A DNA stretch of 64,000 bases, from assembly GCA_025174535.1 (NCBI GenBank), contig JALBUN010000023.1, positions 2,790,001 through 2,854,000 on the forward strand, written 5' to 3'. The notes beneath the pieces are model-generated. The model worked only from the letters and a program-made list of their open reading frames with translations, did not search any database and was not told the DNA's origin. The position numbers and the translations under genes were made by a program. This document shows, piece after piece, positions 21,077-30,560 of this stretch; the first letter of the stretch is position 1; every line of letters begins with the position of its first letter. Source of the stretch: Cantharellus purpuraceus (Eukaryota > Basidiomycota > Agaricomycetes > Cantharellales > Hydnaceae).

Positions 21077-22477
21077 TTACGGAGCCTTAGGGCACGACCT
21101 TGAAGATTTGCACGAAAAGCACGGTGAAGATGTCGTGCCATATTGCGCAGACCTCCCATAAAGGGATAGAGGGAGTTGCTGTGCGCGTTTTGATTCCTCT
21201 GGGTCAGGCGAAACTGGTATCAAGCCGATAGCAGGGAACTGTGCCGTGCTGGGAGATGCAATCGACAATGTGAGGCGATAGGTGTTCTCTGTGTAAGATG
21301 GTCCATATCCTCCATAGCTGCGAACGGTGCTGTGAGACTGCTCAGGTTGATGAAAGGAAGGGTGATGGCCGAAGGGAGTAACTGGGGACACGCTTTGAGG
21401 CACTCCCGTCAGCGGTGTCACGCGGTCGGGAGCGGCGTTGAAGGAGTCACTGCACATCTGGGAGAGACCTCTAGAGGTAGTAGAAGTTCGTACACTTGGG
21501 GGAGGGATTGCGACGCTCAACTTTGGGAACACACGACCAGGACTGCGCTGGCGTATGGAAGCTTGGTGGAACCCTGGTGCAGGTTGCATGAGGTCTGGTT
21601 GGTTTTCGCGCGACGGGGGTGGGGTAGGGAGGGAGTCCACCGACTGGGATATTCTAATGTTAGAAGACAGGTGGGAGAGCTTGATTTGGCTGGGAAAGGG
21701 GCCCATGTGCACCTGGAAGTCGCACACGAGACCGAAGATAGTTCTCCCATAGGGACCGTGTGCCGAATCAGTTTGTTGTATGAATCGCATTACAGCGATG
21801 CTATCCAGCATGTCCAGCGACTGTGCACAAGAACAATCGACCGCTTTGCATACTTCATCGACGAAGTCCCGCGGGAGAGGGGCCGAATATCGAGTGTCAC
21901 CAGAAAAAGTGGGTGTTTCTTCGGTCATATCAACTTCACTTTGATAAGTCAAGGTCCCTCGATTGTAAGTTGAGATCATGAGATGGACAGGACCCCGAGA
22001 CGGGGTAGAAATGGTGACAATGGAGTTGGTGGGGTAGGGACCCTTGACAACTCTCGTCGAAGAAACGGTGAGTGGAAAAAGGACGTGCAAGAAGGGGCAA
22101 AACAGCTGGGAGAGGGCATTTTGAACAGGACCATAGCGCCTTGACAAGGGATCCAGGTGCTCCAATGACACTGTTCCGGATATGCGCGGGTTGGTACTAC
22201 TGTCTGCGTAGAGGTGGGGGGTGGTTTCATTGCCCCGACGCCAAATGGCCAACCGCTGGAGGGCAAGGCGAGGGGATGCGGGGAGAGGGCTGTCTGGAAA
22301 TTTTCCTGAGAAGGAACTGGCGCTGGAGGAAGAGGGAGGACTGAAGCTTGGTGCAGAGTCATCACTACTAGAGGGACTAGCGGTATAAAAAGATAAGAAG
22401 CCGTTGTCGAAAACAAAGGGTGTAGTAGCGGTATTGAAGCTAGCGGACTTGGGAGTTGGGGGAAGGCTCCTTGTCAT
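21077..22477 (-). CDS. Hypothetical disordered protein
   Basis: An uninterrupted 466-codon frame from ATG 22477 (MTRSLPPTPKSASF) to TAA at 21077. The first 100 residues and the last 200 are Ser/Pro/Thr-rich and look disordered, with several SP and TP sites. The middle (about residues 110-270) is more ordered, with hydrophobic beta-like stretches such as RTIFGLVCDFQVHMG. There is no signal peptide or transmembrane helix. I do not recognise a domain. Its length, non-repetitive sequence and absence of stops make it a real host gene. A terminal Cys-rich stretch (CFSCKSSRSC) could be intronic, so the C-terminus is uncertain. Confidence 0.7.
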   Translation of the reverse strand: MTRSLPPTPKSASFNTATTPFVFDNGFLSFYTASPSSSDDSAPSFSPPSSSSASSFSGKFPDSPLPASPRLALQRLAIWRRGNETTPHLYADSSTNPRISGTVSLEHLDPLSRRYGPVQNALSQLFCPFLHVLFPLTVSSTRVVKGPYPTNSIVTISTPSRGPVHLMISTYNRGTLTYQSEVDMTEETPTFSGDTRYSAPLPRDFVDEVCKAVDCSCAQSLDMLDSIAVMRFIQQTDSAHGPYGRTIFGLVCDFQVHMGPFPSQIKLSHLSSNIRISQSVDSLPTPPPSRENQPDLMQPAPGFHQASIRQRSPGRVFPKLSVAIPPPSVRTSTTSRGLSQMCSDSFNAAPDRVTPLTGVPQSVSPVTPFGHHPSFHQPEQSHSTVRSYGGYGPSYTENTYRLTLSIASPSTAQFPAIGLIPVSPDPEESKRAQQLPLSLYGRSAQYGTTSSPCFSCKSSRSCPKAP

Positions 22478-22746
22478 CACGTCTACCTCAGAATCAGTCT
22501 TTACTGTTCCCAATATATGAGAAGACGGTTGTGTGGGATTGACTTTGATTCATCACGGACCTCGTGTATGATTCGGGCGTTTCATTATATCTAAGCTTAA
22601 TCCGCGTTTTTGTCGTATAACGTTCACCTGGTGGATAGGTGCCCCCTCAAGACCTCAAATCCAAAGATCGAGTTGAAGTTATCTCGTTCAGGAAATCAAA
22701 GTTGCCGCTTGAAAGCTGACGAGTCGACTGATGGAGTAGGCAGCTG

Positions 22747-23151
22747 ATGGTGGCTTGGATGTTGGGGGAATTAGGAGAAGAAACGAAGGGGTTTGTTGTC
22801 GCAGCATTGCAGCTAATTATGCATGCTCGGGGTGAGTTGACCGAATTCTTATCTTGCCGTACAAGGTTGTGGCGACAGATTTCTTTAGGTACTGATATCC
22901 ACGTTTTCTCAACAACCCTGGAGGTTGTTATGGAAACAAACTTTGTCTCACTAGTGCTCTCTTCGACCAGCCTGGTGATTTTCGCAAACCGTGCATTGTT
23001 TTCCATTCGATGCAGTCAGATTGCACGGGATTGGCCGAATTCTTTATTGTCGCCTGAATCCAAGGATCGTCTCACGGAAATCATGACAAGACCTCAAAAG
23101 GGACACGACAGCCACATCAACTCTCAAGATTTCACCATAGGTGATCGATGA
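22747..23151 (+). CDS. Hypothetical protein, two exons (tentative)
   Basis: ATG 22747 to TGA at 23149. A 57-bp in-frame segment (22832-22888, GTGAGTTGACC to TTTCTTTAG) has good splice signals. Removing it joins LQLIMHARG to TDIHVFSTTLEVV and leaves about 115 aa. The product alternates hydrophobic helices with a basic C-terminus. No family is recognised, and the N-terminus may extend upstream through another exon. The opposite strand also has a 119-codon frame; I prefer this strand because of the splice site and hydrophobic pattern. Confidence 0.4.
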   Translation: MVAWMLGELGEETKGFVVAALQLIMHARGELTEFLSCRTRLWRQISLGTDIHVFSTTLEVVMETNFVSLVLSSTSLVIFANRALFSIRCSQIARDWPNSLLSPESKDRLTEIMTRPQKGHDSHINSQDFTIGDR

Positions 23152-23420
23152 GTTGATGGCTGTAAGATCATGCACCTGTATCCGGTCATTTACGAAGCAG
23201 CATCATTATTACGTGAGGATGCACTAGAACTAGGAAGCACTATTGACTACAGCTGAGTCCAATCAATCCGATTTTCTACTTTTGCCTCAAATATCGAGTT
23301 TATGTGATGGCTCAGATCTGAAATCAATCTGATCGGCCGTGTGCTCGAACAGGAGGTGAGACTGTAATCCCCAATTAGCACACCTGAGCGTCTACGTCAA
23401 ACTTACCAGTACTGTATCAT

Positions 23421-23810
23421 ATGCACACCCAGGGACGGGGTTTAGCGCTTGACACGCATGGCGCTCACGGACTAGTTGTCAGCTTAGCTCGGACTACATG
23501 TGGGTGGGCACCACAAGATCTTTTTGCTCCCGGCCGCTGTAAGGGAGTTACACTCCTTACCTGCAGATTCCGCTACGACACTAGTCGTCCACTCGCCGCT
23601 CTGTCATTTCTACGGTATGTTGACGAAGATCATACGACTCGCCCTCAACGTGGAGTCCTATGGGTCCACGACTTGGCAGGCCATGAACAATTTCTAGCGC
23701 TTACTGGAGTTCACGCTCTTTCTGCTGAACTCCAGGTAAGCAATCCGTAGTATTCTGCCAACACATTAATATATGCTCTTTCTGCTGAACTCCAGTCTCC
23801 GCCTGCCTAA
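23421..23810 (+). CDS. Weak gene candidate with a repeat-bounded intron
   Basis: An open frame from ATG 23421 encodes about 105 residues of no recognised family. It reaches a good donor at 23736 (CTCCAG|GTAAGC). A 60-bp candidate intron ends at 23795. The 21 bases before the donor are repeated exactly as the last 21 bases of the intron. After splicing only four codons remain before a stop. Coding status is uncertain. Confidence 0.25.
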
Positions 23811-24124
23811 GTTGTTATATGTTCATTGTCTAAGACAGTTTCTTTCTTTTTCCTTGATTCCACACATGGCACAACTGCCGCTTTTAAGTAAACTCAACTT
23901 TTATTATGATATAATCCACTTCTCACCGCCCTACTATATTGTCTTCCACAATATCACTTAGATAAGTGACTCAGTAGAAAACTATAAAAGATGGTACAGT
24001 TGATAATAATAAGAGGTTGACTCTGAGCAGTGTGCAGTGTGCTCCTAGGAAAATCTCAAAGGAGAGAAGCTCAAAACAAAAGGGAATGGTCACCTTACTA
24101 GTCAACTTCAGCACACAGTGTTGG
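23811..24124. other. Intergenic, nothing recognised
   Basis: AT-rich, no coding frame or repeat match found. Confidence 0.35.
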
Positions 24125-24474
24125 TGTTATCCACTAGGTCTGATGGGAGGTCAGAACTTGGATTGGAGTTGGTGTTGGTGTTGGGGTGTGTCATGGGGGT
24201 CAGAGTGGACTTGGCTTCAGCTTATGTGCTGCACCCTCACTAATACCTGTGTCTGAGATTTTGGAGGTGGAGTAAGACTTTAGATAGTTCAGATTGGACT
24301 TAGGAGCTAGGTGTGATTCAATATTTGAACTGGGGAATGAAGTCCCCAGTAGTATGACTTAAATACATATTCAAAATCTAATAATAACTACTCTGGTGAT
24401 GGATCTTTGAGGCTGATGGCCTTATGGGAATATGTCCGAGTCTGGTGGGGATAGATGTCCAGTTCCTATGGTGA
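24125..24474 (+). repeat. LTR-C, 3'-truncated
   Basis: Begins TGTTATCCACTAGG and runs through the LTR-C landmarks to C(C/T)TATGGTGA, where a second LTR-C starts. Confidence 0.75.
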
Positions 24475-24982
24475 TGTTACACACTAGGTCCAATTGGGGG
24501 TCAGAGCCTGGATCAGAGTTGGGGGTTGGAGTCAGAGTGGGGATTGGGATGTGTCATGGGGGTTGGAATGGACTTGGCTTCAGCTTATGTGCTGTGCCCT
24601 CACTAATACCTATGTCTGAGATTTCATAGATGGAGTATGACTTAGACAGTTTGGATCGGACTTAGGAGCTAGGCATGATTCAATATTTGAACTGGGGAAT
24701 GAAGTCCCCAATTGTACAACTTAAATACATATTTGAAATCTAATAATAGTTACTCTGGTGATGGGTCTCCAAGGCTAGTGGCCTTACATGAACATGTTCA
24801 AGTCTGATGGGGATGGATGTCTGGGTTCCTATGGTGATGCTGATGCATCAATCAGAACTGGAGGTGGATGAGTGAGATCAATGGTGATGATCAGACAGAC
24901 TAATGGAGATGTGATGGTTTCCAAATGGAGTATAGATTTCATGTGCATGGGGATCTGGGCATTAATGAATATAGTCATAACA
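24475..24982 (+). repeat. LTR-C
   Basis: 508 bp, TGTTACACACTAGG to AGTCATAACA. No matching 5-bp duplication (GGTGA versus TGGAG), so it is a recombined end rather than a simple solo insertion. It forms an inverted pair with 25257-25760. Confidence 0.8.
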
Positions 24983-25256
24983 TGGAGGCAGTTAATGACT
25001 GTCTCCTCCTTTCTTTTCTTATCAGAGAACCACTCAATGAGGGGTTCTTGTTTGACAGGTGATCTATTGTATGATCATCTGCACAGTCTTGTGACCACAA
25101 TGACTCTCTCCTAGAGTCTTCCTTACAAGAAGTCCCTACAACTTCTTTAGGGTCTAGCTCCCCTTCATGGGAGCTTCTACTGCTGGCTACGTGCCACCAT
25201 TCATCATTTATGATGTCCTGGGCACTGCCGGCATGGCTTGCTCTGCTTTGAGTCAT
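24983..25256 (-). pseudogene. Family A gag fragment
   Basis: The minus-strand translation SHAGSAQDIINDEWWHVASS matches the start of the gag-like ORF at 15684, followed by the same DP(K/R)EV and HTIDHL segments. It is about 90 codons long and is held between two inverted LTR-C copies. Confidence 0.75.
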
Positions 25257-25760
25257 TGTTATGACTATATTCATTAACGCCCAGATCCCCATCCAATCCA
25301 CTCAGATCCCCACGCACATGAAATCTATACTCCATTTGGAAACCATCACATCTCCATTAGTCTGTCTGATTGTCACCATTGATCTCACTCATCCACCTCC
25401 AGTTCTGATTGATGCATCAGCATCACCATAGGAACCCAGACATATTCATGTAAGGCTGTTGGCCTCAGAGACCCATCATCAGAGCAATTATTATTGGATT
25501 CCAAATATGTATTTAAGTTGCCTGACTGAGGACTTCATTCCCCAGTTCAAATTGAATCACGCCTAGCTCCTAAGTCTGATCCAAACTGTCTAAGTCGTAC
25601 TCCATCTCCGAAATCTTGGACATAGGTATTAGTGAGGGCACAGCACATAAGCTGAAGCCAAGTCTGTTCCAACCCCCATGATGCACCCTGATCCCTGCTT
25701 TGACTCTGACTGTCGACTCCAACCCAAGCTCCATCCCCCAATCAGACCTAGTGCATAACA
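25257..25760 (-). repeat. LTR-C, 5' LTR of a truncated family C element
   Basis: 504 bp, TGTTATGACT to GTGCATAACA in plus-strand reading, followed by GTATATTTGAACTG and a plus-strand gag start. In this orientation the element reads rightwards. Confidence 0.85.
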
Positions 25761-25792
25761 GTATATTTGAACTGCTGTACTCACTCCTACCA

Positions 25793-26217
25793 ATGCCATG
25801 ATCCACCGCCAATTCCAAACACACACAAACTGTCGGGGTGCCTGCTCCCAGCATCAACACCGTCCCTGAGGTCATTGAAGAACTGACAGGCCACATAGAG
25901 ATTGTCAACAAAGAGGACAATACTCTGCCCTCCCCAAATCTGGTGCAAGCCATCTCCCTGCTTGCCAGTAGCATCCATACCCCACAAGCTCCTAAGTCCC
26001 AGACCAAGGTCCAGGAACCCAACCCATTCGATGGCTCCGATCTGCACAAGCTCCAACCATTCTTGATGCAATGCCAGGTGAATTTCCATGACCACCCCAA
26101 CACATTCACATCTGATCAGGCAAAGGTCACCTTTGCCATGTCCTATCTCAAGGGCACCACACTGGACTACTTTGAGCCAGCGCTCATGGACAACTCCGAT
26201 GACCTGATATGGTCAGA
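25793..26217 (+). pseudogene. Family C gag fragment
   Basis: ATG 25793 is followed by a TGA two codons later, then about 135 open codons: VPAPSINTVPEV, PSPNLVQAISLLASS, then the gag core DLHKLQPFLMQCQVNFHDHP and YLKGTTLDYFEPALMD. It matches the minus-strand family C gag near 34750-35240. It is truncated at 26218 by LTR-A sequence. Confidence 0.8.
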
Positions 26218-26290
26218 TGTAAATGTGTGTCTTGGTTCACACCATTGCACAGAAATCAACCAAGTATATTGGTTGGGAAATGTGTTGTAC
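26218..26290 (-). repeat. LTR-A end fragment
   Basis: TGTAAATGTGTGTCTTGG through GTTGTAC, the reverse complement of the last 73 bases of LTR-A. Confidence 0.75.
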
Positions 26291-27659
26291 TGTTATGCAC
26301 TAGGTCCAAATTGTTAGGAAAAGATGTGGAGGGGTGTTGTGTGTGAGTGTAGAATGAAGGTGAGAGATGGTGGCAAAATAAATTTTGAATAGAGGAGCAA
26401 TTACTTCAAGGAGGAAGATATATGGGGGTCGATGGAGAGGTGCTGTTCAGTAGAGTGATGTCACAAAATATCAGAATATTCGGTTAAGAACTGGGACTTC
26501 TGCAAAATATTTGAGCAGAAATGGGAATAGCAACACTTCAAAAAAGTGTTTGCTTAATAGAAATGGATGTAATGATCCAAATCGTTCGTAATTTGAGATA
26601 GCAATAGATGATGCAATATCCTAATGGGATATGCAAAATATTTCAAATCGAATACGTCGTTTAGGAGTTATTCCAGGAACAACAGAAAATTGACACAAGC
26701 TGTTTGTTTGCAGCTTGGAAGGGATTAAGAATAGTGAATTCAATGTGATTATGGTACGTAGCTACACACATAATATACATCTTAATAATCACATGTAAAA
26801 CGAGTCATAAATGATGTTGAAACTAATGAAGAAATAAATGATACTGTAAATTGTAATATGTGATGTCATAGGGAAAAACTTTTTATAGAGAAAGGAGTTT
26901 TTACCTGTTTGATTTGAGGTTTATGACGAATTAAAATCACCATAATACCTCACTTTTTGAGTAGTAGCCACCCCCATAGAACGAAAGGATGGCTCACAAA
27001 ATAAAATCAAAAATCACCTCCTTATCCCTTAACCAAAAAATCCCCAAATTTTTCACAACTTTTCCTTATCATAAAACTCCCCCTTCTTACTCCAATAGGT
27101 CGTAATAGTACTTGAATAAATTCTTGACACAAATTGGGGGTTGGAGATTGGGTTGGAAGTCGGGTTGGAGGTTTGGTCGGAGTTGGAGAGGGAGTCGGGG
27201 TATGTCATGGGGGTCGGAATGGACTTGGCTTCAGCTTATGTGCTGCGCCCTCACTAATACTGGTGTCCGAGAATTCAGAGATGGAGTATGACTTAGAGAG
27301 TTAGGATCAGACTTAGGAACTAGGCGTGATTCAATATTCAAACTGGGGAATGAAGTCCCCAATCGGGCGGCTTAAATACATATTTGAAATCTAATAATAA
27401 TAATTACTCTGGTGATGGGTCTCCAAGGCTGATGGCCTTACATGAGTATGTCCGAGTCTGATGGGGATGGATGTCTGGGTTCCTATGGTGATGCTGATGC
27501 ATCAATTGGAACTGGAGACAGATGGGTGAGATTCAGTGGTGACAATCGGACAGATAAAATGGAGACGTGATGATTTCCAAATGGAGTATAGATTTCATAT
27601 GTGCGGGGATCTGAGTGGATTGGATGGGGATCTGGGCATTAATGAATATAGTCATAACA
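26291..27659 (-). repeat. LTR-C, 3' LTR of the family C element, split by LTR-F
   Basis: LTR-C is 26291-26311 plus 27135-27659 (546 bp once joined), from TGTTATGCACTAGG to TCATAACA. On the minus strand this is the downstream LTR of the element whose 5' LTR is 35274-35808. The outer flanks (TGTAC, TCCCC) do not match, so one end has been recombined. Confidence 0.8.
26312..27129 (+). repeat. Solo LTR-F inside LTR-C
   Basis: 818 bp, TGTTAGGAAAAG to AATTCTTGACA, flanked by CAAAT at 26307-26311 and 27130-27134. Confidence 0.93.
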
Positions 27660-27760
27660 GTATCTCTCCATTTAAGGCCAAGCCCCTGAGGCCTCATGTC
27701 CATGAATTGAATAGGTGAGACAGTTGGGCACAGTCAGAGTTATACTGGGGGTCTGGAGAC

Positions 27761-27770
27761 ATATAAAAGG
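27761..27770 (+). promoter_or_regulatory. TATA-like box of the antisense gene
   Basis: ATATAAAAGG lies 31-40 bases upstream of the ATG pair at 27798/27801 and is conserved upstream of copy 1. It suggests the gene has its own promoter, independent of the LTR of the other strand. Confidence 0.5.
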
Positions 27771-27879
27771 AGGGGCATGATTGAGGTCTTATCCTCAATG
27801 ATGTCAAACCCTTTGGCAAACATGAGTGTGGCCGAGCTTGAGCAATTGCTCCTGGCTCAACAGAAGGAAGAGGAAGAGG

Positions 27880-28375
27880 AGCAGAGACAGAAAGAGGAGG
27901 AGGAGGCAGAACAGAGACGGAAGGAGGAGGAGGAGGAGGAGCAGAGATGGAAGGAGGAGGAGCAGAGATGGAAGGAGGAGGAGGAGCAGAGATGGAAGGA
28001 GGAGGAGGAGCGGAGATGGAAGGAGGAGGAGGAGCGGAGATGGAAGGAGGAGGAGGAGCGGAGATGGAAGGAGGAGGAGGAGCGGAGATGGAAGGAGGAG
28101 GAGGAGGAGCAAAGACGGAAGGAGGAGGAGGAGGAGCGAAAAGACGGAAGGAGGAGGAGGAGCGAAAAGACGGAAGGAGGAGGAGGAGGAGCGAAGACGG
28201 AAGGAGGAGGAGGAGGAGCGAAGACGGAAGGAGGAGGAGGAGGAGCAAAGACGGAAGGAGGAGGAGGAGGAGTGAAGACGGAAGGAGGAGGAGGAGGAGC
28301 AAAGATGGAAGGAGGAGGAGGAGGAGCAGAGACGGAAGGAGGAGGAGGAGGAGCAGAGACAGAAGGAGGTGGCGG
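27880..28375. repeat. Polypurine minisatellite (coiled-coil coding tract)
   Basis: Almost 500 bases of nearly pure G and A on the plus strand, in repeats of about 27-31 bases containing GGAAGGAGGAGGAGGAG and variants. In frame it encodes (K/R)EEEE(Q/R)RW heptads. All six frames look open, so overlapping ORFs here are artefacts. Confidence 0.9.
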
Positions 28376-29096
28376 AGTGAAGGAGGTGGCGGAGACAGAA
28401 CGGAGAAGGAAGGAGAAGGAAGTGAAAGCCGAGAGAGCCCACAGGGTCAAGGAACTTGCGGCCATGATGGAGGCTGCAAGACTGAAGGAAGTGGAAGAGC
28501 AGGCACATGAGCTAGAAGCCACCATGGAGGTAGAGGAGGAGGTGACTGGGGCAGGGGCAACCAGTCACCCGGGGAGTCCAAGTGTGCCAGTATGGGCAGG
28601 GACCCCCAAGATTGCCATCATCTCAATTACATGGATGGAGTCAACCCATCCAACAACTGCCCCTATGGTGGACTCACCATTATGCCTGTGGTCACGGCCG
28701 TTATTTGCAGTGGGTGTGGCTGAGGAAGATGATGCGGTGGAGGTGGAGAAGGCAAAGGTGGAGGCGGATCCCAATGCCAATATGGAGCTCGATGCAAATG
28801 CAGAGCCCAAGGTGGGTGTGGATGTTGGGACGGATGCAGAGCCGGATCTGACCTTGAATTGTTACAAGGAGATGGCTTGGGTAGCTGCGGTTGAGGCTCG
28901 CAAAAGAGCAGAGCTTTACTCAAGGTCACGGTTTTTTCATTGAAGGTGCACCCAAGTGCTGATATGGAGAAGCGGGAGGTGGACCAGAGGGTCATATGGT
29001 GCAAGGCAGAGAGTTGCGTGTTGGCGACCCATAAGAAGGAGCTGTGTGTCGCTAGGTCAGCGATCCAGCTTCACAAGCACAAGATGGAGAAGGCGG

Positions 29097-29863
29097 TGTT
29101 GTTCCAGCTGCCGGACGTCTAGCTGCCGGACTTCTGGGGAGAAGGGAGAGGAGAGGGGGATTACAGGGGACAGGGGGAGAACAGGAGCATATAGGAGGCT
29201 CAGGAGGTTTTGAGGGACAAAGGGGGTAAAGGAGGACGGTTACAGGAATGGAATAGGGAACAGGAGAAGCCCCTGTGAGTTCCAGAACTTCCTGGACATT
29301 ATTTTCACTTTTATTTTCATCATTTCATCATCATGGACACTTCCCCCCATCATCATCTCATCATCCATCCCATCATTGACTCAGGACATTTACGAATGAC
29401 TTCACTCATTCATAGGACTTAGTATCATATATAAATCACATCTGTAATGCACTTGAATAGACCAGAGAATTTCCTCTCACCTGTTTCTGTCTGTGTGTCT
29501 GAATCTATTCGTATCTGGAATATCTCCAGAACGAACGCGTATTTCTATTAGCTTTTGCATATTCTATTAGAATATTGCATATCCCACTCGAATCTCGAAT
29601 TACGAAGCCATACAATAACTGGCTATTTCTCTATTAAGCATTTACTCTCGTTCGAGTCATCTGCTCCTGATCCCTGCTCAAATTGTCAATATCTAGACGA
29701 AGATCACACCAAACCCCATCAAACTTCGTAGGAAGATACTACTCAAGTATATCTTCAATTCGACTATGCATACATCCAGTTCCCACCACTGCTCCACTTT
29801 CTATTCAACTTCTGCTTGTCACTACACTCCAGCAAAGCAATTATTTACATTATTTAAATAACA
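29097..29863 (-). repeat. Solo LTR-D inside the antisense gene
   Basis: 767 bp, TGTTGTTCCAGC to TTTAAATAACA, flanked by GGCGG at 29092-29096 and 29864-29868. Deleting it with one duplication restores HKMEKAVAEQQD in frame, matching copy 1. It is inverted relative to the copies at 59573 and 60987. Confidence 0.94.
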
Positions 29864-30560
29864 GGCGGTGGCTGAACAGCAGGACAAGAAGGAGGAGAGG
29901 GAGCACTTGGAGGCTGCATTGAGAAGGAGCAGACCACCCAAGGCTCTGGCTCTGACGGAGCCATTTGGCGGGCCCAGTGTAATCTGCGACTTGTGTTGTG
30001 ATGCAGGTGTGGAGTGTGTGTGGCCTACCAGCCCAACTTGCCACCTTCGGTCCTGCGATCATTGTTGAGGTTGGAAAGGAGGGTGTAGGATCGATGGAAA
30101 GTTCAATCCCTGGAGTCGGAGCGTCAAGCCCCAACTAGTGGTACAAGGAGGGGCAGAGAAAGAATCGGAAGGTCATCTGACCAAAAAGCGGTGGATGGAG
30201 GTGGGTGCTGTGGCAGCTGGGGGTAGCAGTGTCAGGTCAGAAGGGGCAATGACCGGTGCAGGTATGGGGCGCATCTCTGCGCCCAATAGTACCATGGGCC
30301 AACTTATCTGGCTGGTTAACCTGCAGTCGGAGCACCTCTGGTGGATGGAGGGGTTGTTAGTGGACTTGGTGAAGACAATGAAATGGAAGGAGGTTCTTGA
30401 GGGTCAGCAGACTGCTGAGTTGTATCAGCTGCGGAAGTTCATGGCCCCCTTGGACAAAGATTCAGATATGGGGGATGAGAAAGATTGGGTGTTGGATGTA
30501 GAGAGTGATGATGAGTCGGAGACAGAGCCTGAGGTAGACAAGGGGAAGGGAAAAAGGAAA

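Larger units (their letters stand above)
27777..30560 (+). pseudogene. Antisense Zn2Cys6/coiled-coil gene, copy 2 (in family C)
   Basis: Plus strand, opposite to gag-pol of the surrounding element. Start is ATG 27777 or more likely 27798/27801. The order is: N-terminal helix (SVAELEQLLLAQQ), about 180 residues of Glu/Arg/Lys/Trp heptads, and an acidic segment. Then comes a frame break near 28920, after which helix-rich sequence resumes. After solo LTR-D (29097-29863) comes EQQDKKEEREHLEAA. The Cys cluster at about 29980-30090 has spacing C-x2-C-x6-C-x12-C-x2-C-x6-C with a TGA inside. It ends with an amphipathic region (GLLVDLVKTMKWKEVL), an acidic tail and a basic KGKGKRKH. The Zn2Cys6 spacing suggests DNA binding; the coil suggests oligomerisation. 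At about 30560 it meets the chromodomain end of pol tail to tail. This copy is inactivated. Confidence 0.7.

Noticed and set aside
21332..21973. 213-codon plus-strand ORF
   Set aside because: Lies wholly opposite the 466-codon frame; composition (Trp/Arg/Gly-rich) is typical of a shadow frame.
22647..23006. 119-codon minus-strand ORF
   Set aside because: It overlaps a plus-strand model that has a good intron and a more protein-like pattern. I kept only the plus strand, at low confidence.
24470..24987. LTR-C at 24475-24982 as a clean solo insertion
   Set aside because: The five bases on the two sides (GGTGA, TGGAG) differ, so I describe it as a recombined end.
27880..28375. CRISPR-like array or several overlapping genes
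   Set aside because: Repeats are purine-rich minisatellite units without spacers, in a eukaryotic genome. All frames are open because of composition.
27804..28525. Long Ser/Pro/Leu-rich ORFs on the minus strand over the minisatellite
   Set aside because: They are mirror frames of the Glu/Arg coiled coil; none has homologous sequence outside the repeat.
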